Assembly (NCBI GenBank): GCA_028282195.1
Contig: JANQII010000072.1
Coordinates: forward strand, 1-37,616
From: Prolixibacteraceae bacterium
GTDB taxonomy: Bacteria > Bacteroidota > Bacteroidia > Bacteroidales > Prolixibacteraceae
Length of the DNA: 37,616 nucleotides
Direction of reading: 5' to 3'
Shown here: in pieces, positions 33,631 to 37,616 of the stretch
Layout: each line of letters opens with the position of its first letter
Numbering within the stretch: position 1 is the first letter of the stretch
The notes under the pieces: generated by a model
Told to the model about the DNA's origin: nothing
Seen by the model: only the letters and a program-made list of their open reading frames with translations
Database searches by the model: none
Program-made: the position numbers and the translations under genes

Positions 33631-33747
33631 GCCTGCCTGTCGGATTTCCTCCCGTAGGGATGGATTTCCTCCCGAAGGGACGGCAGACAGGGAATATCCA
33701 ATCAGAAAGTTCCATGCTAAACTTCTGTACTTCCAGCTTCTGACTTC
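33631..33747. repeat. dispersed repeat, long copy with tandem hairpin units
   Basis: Outer arms gcctgcctgt (33631-33640) and cggcagacagg (33681-33691) enclose two tandem 20-base units (33642-33661 and 33662-33681, differing at 2 positions), each with its own TCCCG.AGGGA mini-hairpin. agcttctgacttc (33735-33747) follows. The order is the reverse complement of 379-452, which lacks the tandem insert. Confidence 0.7.
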
Positions 33748-33796
33748 CCGCTTTTTTTATTTCTTATTTTAACCTTCTATGTTATTTTCTCTGGAA

Positions 33797-33839
33797 GCAC
33801 CCTATGGGTGCAAATTAACCCCACCTTCTTTAAGGGTGG
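33797..33839 (-). terminator. possible secA 3' hairpins
   Basis: Two hairpins follow the secA stop on the minus strand: CCACC/GGTGG (33821-33839) and a perfect GCACCC-ATA-GGGTGC (33797-33811). Neither has a strong T-tract, so termination is likely but not certain. Confidence 0.45.
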
Positions 33840-33846
33840 ATATTTA

Positions 33847-36800
33847 TTAAGCGCCGCCCCTACCGTGGCAATTTTTATATTTTTTACCACTACCACACGG
33901 GCATGGCTCATTTCTTCCTACTTTTTTCTCTACCCTCACAGGCTGCGCCTTTTGAGGCTCTCTTCTTCCCTGTTGTCCACCTTCGGCAGTAGCCATTTCC
34001 GGTACTTCTGATTTTTGAGTGGAATATTTACTCATATCCGTACGCCTGCTGGTTTGAGCTTCGCGAACATCATTAGGATCAGAAATTGGGATATGCCCTT
34101 TCATTAAAGTTGAAACCACATCTTTATTGACCTTGGAAACCATTACCTTAAACAAGTTGAAAGACTCAAACTTATAAATCAATAATGGATCTTTCTGTTC
34201 GTAAGTAGCATTTTGAACAGATTGTTTCAAATCGTCCATTTCGCGCAACTGTTCTTTCCAGGACTCATCAATGGTTGCAAGAACAGTTTGTTTCTGATAC
34301 GATTTCACCAATTCCTTACCCTTGTTTTCATATGCTTTTTCAAGATTGGTAATGATTTGGTAAACACGTTTCCCGTCAGAAATAGGAACTACGATATTTT
34401 GATATTGATGAGCTTTGTGTTCAAATACATTTTTAATTACAGGGTAAGCTTGTTTTGAGATTGTCTCAACCTTACGGGTATACGTATCAATCATTACCTT
34501 GTAAATGTGCTCGACAATTTCCTCCGGTCTTAGCTTGATGAACTCTTCGTATGGAACAGGTGATTCAATAGACATCAGGCGCATCAGTTCAAGGTTGAAA
34601 TCCTCAAACAAATCGCTGCCGTAATACTCGTTCACCAGGTTATCAAGCGTATCGTACATCATATTCAGCACATCTACTTCCAGGCGCTCTCCAAACAAGG
34701 CATGGCGGCGTTTTTTATAGATTACCTCACGCTGTGAATTCATTACATCATCATACTCCAGCAAACGTTTACGAATACCGAAGTTGTTTTCTTCCACTTT
34801 CTTCTGCGCCCGTTCAATCGACTTGGTAATCATGGAATGCTGGATAACTTCACCTTCTTTCAACCCAAGGCGGTCCATTACCCCGGTTATGCGGTCTGAA
34901 TTGAACAAACGCATCAAATCATCTTCCAATGAAACAAAGAACTGCGAACTACCCGGATCCCCCTGACGACCAGCACGGCCACGCAACTGGCGGTCTACAC
35001 GGCGTGAATCATGACGTTCGGTACCAATAATTGCCAAACCACCAGCATCTTTTACCTGCTGACTTAGCTTGATATCTGTACCACGACCTGCCATGTTGGT
35101 TGCAATGGTAACCATTCCCCCTATACCGGCATCAGCAACAATATCTGCTTCCCGCGCGTGAAGTTTCGCATTCAGTACGTTGTGTTTGATCCCGCGGATT
35201 TTCAGCATTCGGCTAAGCAATTCAGAGATTTCAACTGATGTTGTCCCAACCAATACCGGCCTACCAGCTTTGTTTAGTTCAACAATCTCCAGGATTACAG
35301 CATTGTATTTTTCGCGTTTGGTTTTATAAACCAAATCGTTGCGGTCATCACGAACAATTGGCCGGTTGGTTGGAATAACAACGACCTCCAATTTATAAAT
35401 GTCCCAGAATTCCCCTGCTTCCGTTTCTGCAGTACCTGTCATCCCGGACAGTTTGTTATACATTCGGAAGTAATTTTGAAGCGTAATGGTTGCAAATGTC
35501 TGCGTTGCCGCTTCAACTTTTACACGTTCTTTAGCTTCAATTGCCTGGTGCAAACCATCGGAATAACGACGGCCTTCCATGATACGGCCCGTCTGCTCAT
35601 CCACAATCTTTACTTTATTATCAATCACCACATACTCAACATCTTTCTCAAACATGGAGTAAGCTTTCAGCAATTGATTTATGGTATGGACACGCTCAGA
35701 CTTTACCGCGTAATTCTGAAGTAATTCATCTTTTTTCTCGAGGATATCTTGTTTTTCAAGACTGGCATCATTCTCAATTTCAGCAACCTTTGATCCAATA
35801 TCCGGTAATACAAAGAATTCGGGATCATCCACATCGCCTGAAATCAGGTCAATACCTTTATCGGTTAGTTCAACCGAATTCTGCTTTTCTTCAATAATAA
35901 AGAATAACGGATCGGTTACCTTATGCATGTTTTTGTTATTGTCCTGCATGTAGAAATTCTCCGTCTTCAACATGGCAGCTTTCATACCTTCTTCGCTCAG
36001 GAACTTAATTATTGCCTTGGTTTTGGGCATCCCTTTATGGGCACGGAGCAATTGCAATGCACCTTCTTCCCTTTCTTCTTTGTTTGCGTCTTCCTTTGCT
36101 AACAGGCGCTTCGCATCGCTCAGGCACTGCATGACATAATTCTTTTGTGCTGCTACCAGTTTTTCAACTTTAGGCTTAAGCTCTTCAAACTTCTGGTTAT
36201 CGCCTTTGGGTACCGGGCCAGAAATAATCAACGGGGTACGGGCGTCATCAACTAACACCGAATCGACCTCATCCACGATCGAGTAATTGTGCCTGCGCTG
36301 TACCAGGTCTTTAGGATTGATTGCCATATTATCACGCAGGTAATCAAACCCAAACTCATTATTGGTACCGTAAGTAATATCTGAATTATAAGCGTTTCTA
36401 CGAGCATCTGAATTCGGTTGGTGCTTATCAATACAGTCAACACTTAAACCGTGGAATTCAAAAATTGGCCCCATCCATTCAGAGTCCCTTTTCGAAAGGT
36501 AATCGTTCACTGTTACCACATGGACACCACGGCCTGTAAGTGCATTCAAAAAGACAGGCAGGGTTGCTACCAATGTTTTACCTTCACCCGTAGCCATCTC
36601 GGCAATTTTACCTGAATGAAGAACAACGCCACCAATCAACTGTACATCGTAATGCACCATTCCCCAGGTAATCTCGGTTCCCCCTGCAATCCATTTGTTA
36701 TACCAGGTCGCTTTATCCCCATCAATTTGAATGCTTTCGCGAGTAGCGGCAAGATCACGGTCAAAATCAGTGGCAACAACTTCCAGCTTTTCATTATCAG

Positions 36801-37167
36801 TAAATCGTTTAGCCGTTTCTTTTACAAGGGCAAATGCCGTTGGTAAGATTTCGTTTAAGACGACTTCAATTTTTTCGTCAATTTGCTCTTCTAATTTGTC
36901 AATTTCCTGATATATTTTCTCACTTTCCTGAATCTCAACTTCTTCAACCTTTTCTTTTAAAGAAGCAATTTCATCTTCTTCAGGCTTAATTCTTTCCCTG
37001 ATTACATTTTTAAGCCGCTCAGACTCACTTCGCAGTTCATCATTTGTGAAACTTGTAATTTGTGAATATTCTTTTTTAATATCCTCTACTACAGGGGTAA
37101 CTTCTTTAATGTCCCTTTCGGACTTATTTCCAAGAAATTTACCCAGTACTTTAGTAACAAATGCCAT
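33847..37167 (-). CDS. secA: preprotein translocase ATPase SecA
   Basis: This 1106-residue motor drives preproteins through SecYEG. Walker A MATGEGKT is at 191-198, the DEVD segment lies in [30 protein letters not shown] is the helicase motif VI, and the C-terminal zinc-binding tail [14 protein letters not shown] has ligands C1089, C1091, C1100 and H1101, the site for SecB or ribosome contact. It is about 200 residues longer than E. coli SecA. The extra length includes a charged coiled-coil insert near residues 58-105 ahead of Walker A and insertions around the preprotein-binding region, as is usual in Bacteroidota. A TACTTTTG promoter box lies upstream. Confidence 0.96.
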   Translation of the reverse strand: MAFVTKVLGKFLGNKSERDIKEVTPVVEDIKKEYSQITSFTNDELRSESERLKNVIRERIKPEEDEIASLKEKVEEVEIQESEKIYQEIDKLEEQIDEKIEVVLNEILPTAFALVKETAKRFTDNEKLEVVATDFDRDLAATRESIQIDGDKATWYNKWIAGGTEITWGMVHYDVQLIGGVVLHSGKIAEMATGEGKTLVATLPVFLNALTGRGVHVVTVNDYLSKRDSEWMGPIFEFHGLSVDCIDKHQPNSDARRNAYNSDITYGTNNEFGFDYLRDNMAINPKDLVQRRHNYSIVDEVDSVLVDDARTPLIISGPVPKGDNQKFEELKPKVEKLVAAQKNYVMQCLSDAKRLLAKEDANKEEREEGALQLLRAHKGMPKTKAIIKFLSEEGMKAAMLKTENFYMQDNNKNMHKVTDPLFFIIEEKQNSVELTDKGIDLISGDVDDPEFFVLPDIGSKVAEIENDASLEKQDILEKKDELLQNYAVKSERVHTINQLLKAYSMFEKDVEYVVIDNKVKIVDEQTGRIMEGRRYSDGLHQAIEAKERVKVEAATQTFATITLQNYFRMYNKLSGMTGTAETEAGEFWDIYKLEVVVIPTNRPIVRDDRNDLVYKTKREKYNAVILEIVELNKAGRPVLVGTTSVEISELLSRMLKIRGIKHNVLNAKLHAREADIVADAGIGGMVTIATNMAGRGTDIKLSQQVKDAGGLAIIGTERHDSRRVDRQLRGRAGRQGDPGSSQFFVSLEDDLMRLFNSDRITGVMDRLGLKEGEVIQHSMITKSIERAQKKVEENNFGIRKRLLEYDDVMNSQREVIYKKRRHALFGERLEVDVLNMMYDTLDNLVNEYYGSDLFEDFNLELMRLMSIESPVPYEEFIKLRPEEIVEHIYKVMIDTYTRKVETISKQAYPVIKNVFEHKAHQYQNIVVPISDGKRVYQIITNLEKAYENKGKELVKSYQKQTVLATIDESWKEQLREMDDLKQSVQNATYEQKDPLLIYKFESFNLFKVMVSKVNKDVVSTLMKGHIPISDPNDVREAQTSRRTDMSKYSTQKSEVPEMATAEGGQQGRREPQKAQPVRVEKKVGRNEPCPCGSGKKYKNCHGRGGA

Positions 37168-37201
37168 TATCTGTGTTTTTTCTTATTATTTTACACGCAC
37201 A

Positions 37202-37209
37202 CAAAAGTA
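37202..37209 (-). promoter_or_regulatory. secA candidate -7 box
   Basis: The minus strand reads TACTTTTG (TAnnTTTG), 35-42 bases before the ATG. It shares the ten-base context TTACTTTTGT with the XRE gene promoter. The -33 element is weak. Confidence 0.55.
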
Positions 37210-37398
37210 ATTATAATGTAGAAGTATAAACAGGTGCATGATGATTTTTTTCAATAATAATCATGCCATTAGCAATTATTTGTGAATATACGCCAGAATA
37301 ACATGAAAATAGTTTTTCTGTGACAATTCTGCATGATGCTTCAGGAATGGAAGAATTTAAAAATGAGAGATTGAACAACTTATATCCTTTTTCCTAAT
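37210..37398. other. gene-free stretch upstream of secA
   Basis: AT-rich sequence with no reading frame or RNA that I recognise between the secA promoter and the right inverted repeat. Confidence 0.5.
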
Positions 37399-37528
37399 TG
37401 ACTCACCCTGATCGCGACTACGCCGCAATCTTCCCTCTCCACCTGTCTATGCTTTATACACAAATATGAATTTAGGGGAAAGCAAGAAAATAATGAATAT
37501 ACAACACTCAATAACCAATGTAGAACTA
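37399..37528. repeat. right copy of ~130 bp inverted repeat
   Basis: It is the reverse complement of 1-132, exact over 37447-37528 and 37399-37422 and divergent in a ~24-base core that is shorter than in the left copy. Sequence continues 88 bases beyond it without a gene. Confidence 0.85.
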
Positions 37529-37616
37529 TGAAAAACACATCAATACGGAGTTAATTAGGAATATTGGGTATTCAAAATTGAATATTTTACATTTAAATGT
37601 TGATAAAATGGATTGT

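Noticed and set aside
37399-37467. Short plus-strand frame in the right repeat (LTHPDRDYAAIF...)
   Set aside because: It has only about 23 codons, a TTG start and no conserved partner in frame in the left copy.

Overview
The window comes from the chromosome of a low-GC member of the Bacteroidota, probably a Bacteroidales/Marinilabiliales-type marine or anaerobic lineage. Supporting signs are promoter boxes of the form TAnnTTTG (the Bacteroidota -7 consensus) ahead of several genes, near absence of Shine-Dalgarno sequences, a fused alpha-beta 2-oxoacid dehydrogenase E1, a DUF6340-type lipoprotein, an approximately 1100-residue SecA with a C-terminal zinc motif, and a GyrA resembling that of Bacteroides. 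Assignment to a genus is not possible from the sequence alone. There are no rRNA, tRNA, CRISPR, phage or intact transposon genes.

Layout. 1-132 and 37399-37528 are near-identical copies of a ~130 bp sequence in opposite orientation, so inverted repeats bracket the window. After an 800 bp gene-free stretch come fabG, a PfkB sugar kinase and a membrane-anchored Cache-SpoIIE phosphatase (801-4446), convergent with clpC (4475-6991). clpC is divergent from gyrA, which is followed by a secreted TPR protein (7269-11027). 11028-11538 is a scar holding a GH2 beta-galactosidase remnant. Then, on the minus strand: a secreted 18-repeat LRR protein, mgsA, and an E2 - fused E1 - flavodoxin operon (13739-17644, read right to left). 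Next are a small exported protein of unknown function, a beta-lactamase-fold serine hydrolase, pyrD-pyrK, and a short XRE-type regulator with a ~720 bp gene-free upstream region carrying repeated TTACATTTGTAA sites. 22624-24461 has divergent nitroreductase and membrane metallophosphoesterase genes. A 966-residue exported HExxH/beta-propeller/beta-barrel protein follows, then a divergent pair of membrane genes (DUF975-like protein; 7TM-LuxR regulator), then a VWA membrane protein with a DUF6340 lipoprotein. lgt and secA, both on the minus strand, close the window.

How the parts fit. Most genes are housekeeping: fatty-acid synthesis, DNA topology, protein quality control, pyrimidine synthesis, oxo-acid oxidation, lipoprotein maturation and Sec export. 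The most unusual signals are regulatory or repeat-based: the TTACATTTGTAA cluster around the XRE gene with a perfect copy between pyrD and the serine hydrolase; strong Shine-Dalgarno sequences ahead of gyrA and lgt that share a 13-mer; a composite dispersed repeat present in both end regions; and co-transcription of a flavodoxin with an E1/E2 complex that has no E3 gene beside it. I see no clear defence system or other gene-level novel system. The regulatory observations are the best candidates for follow-up.
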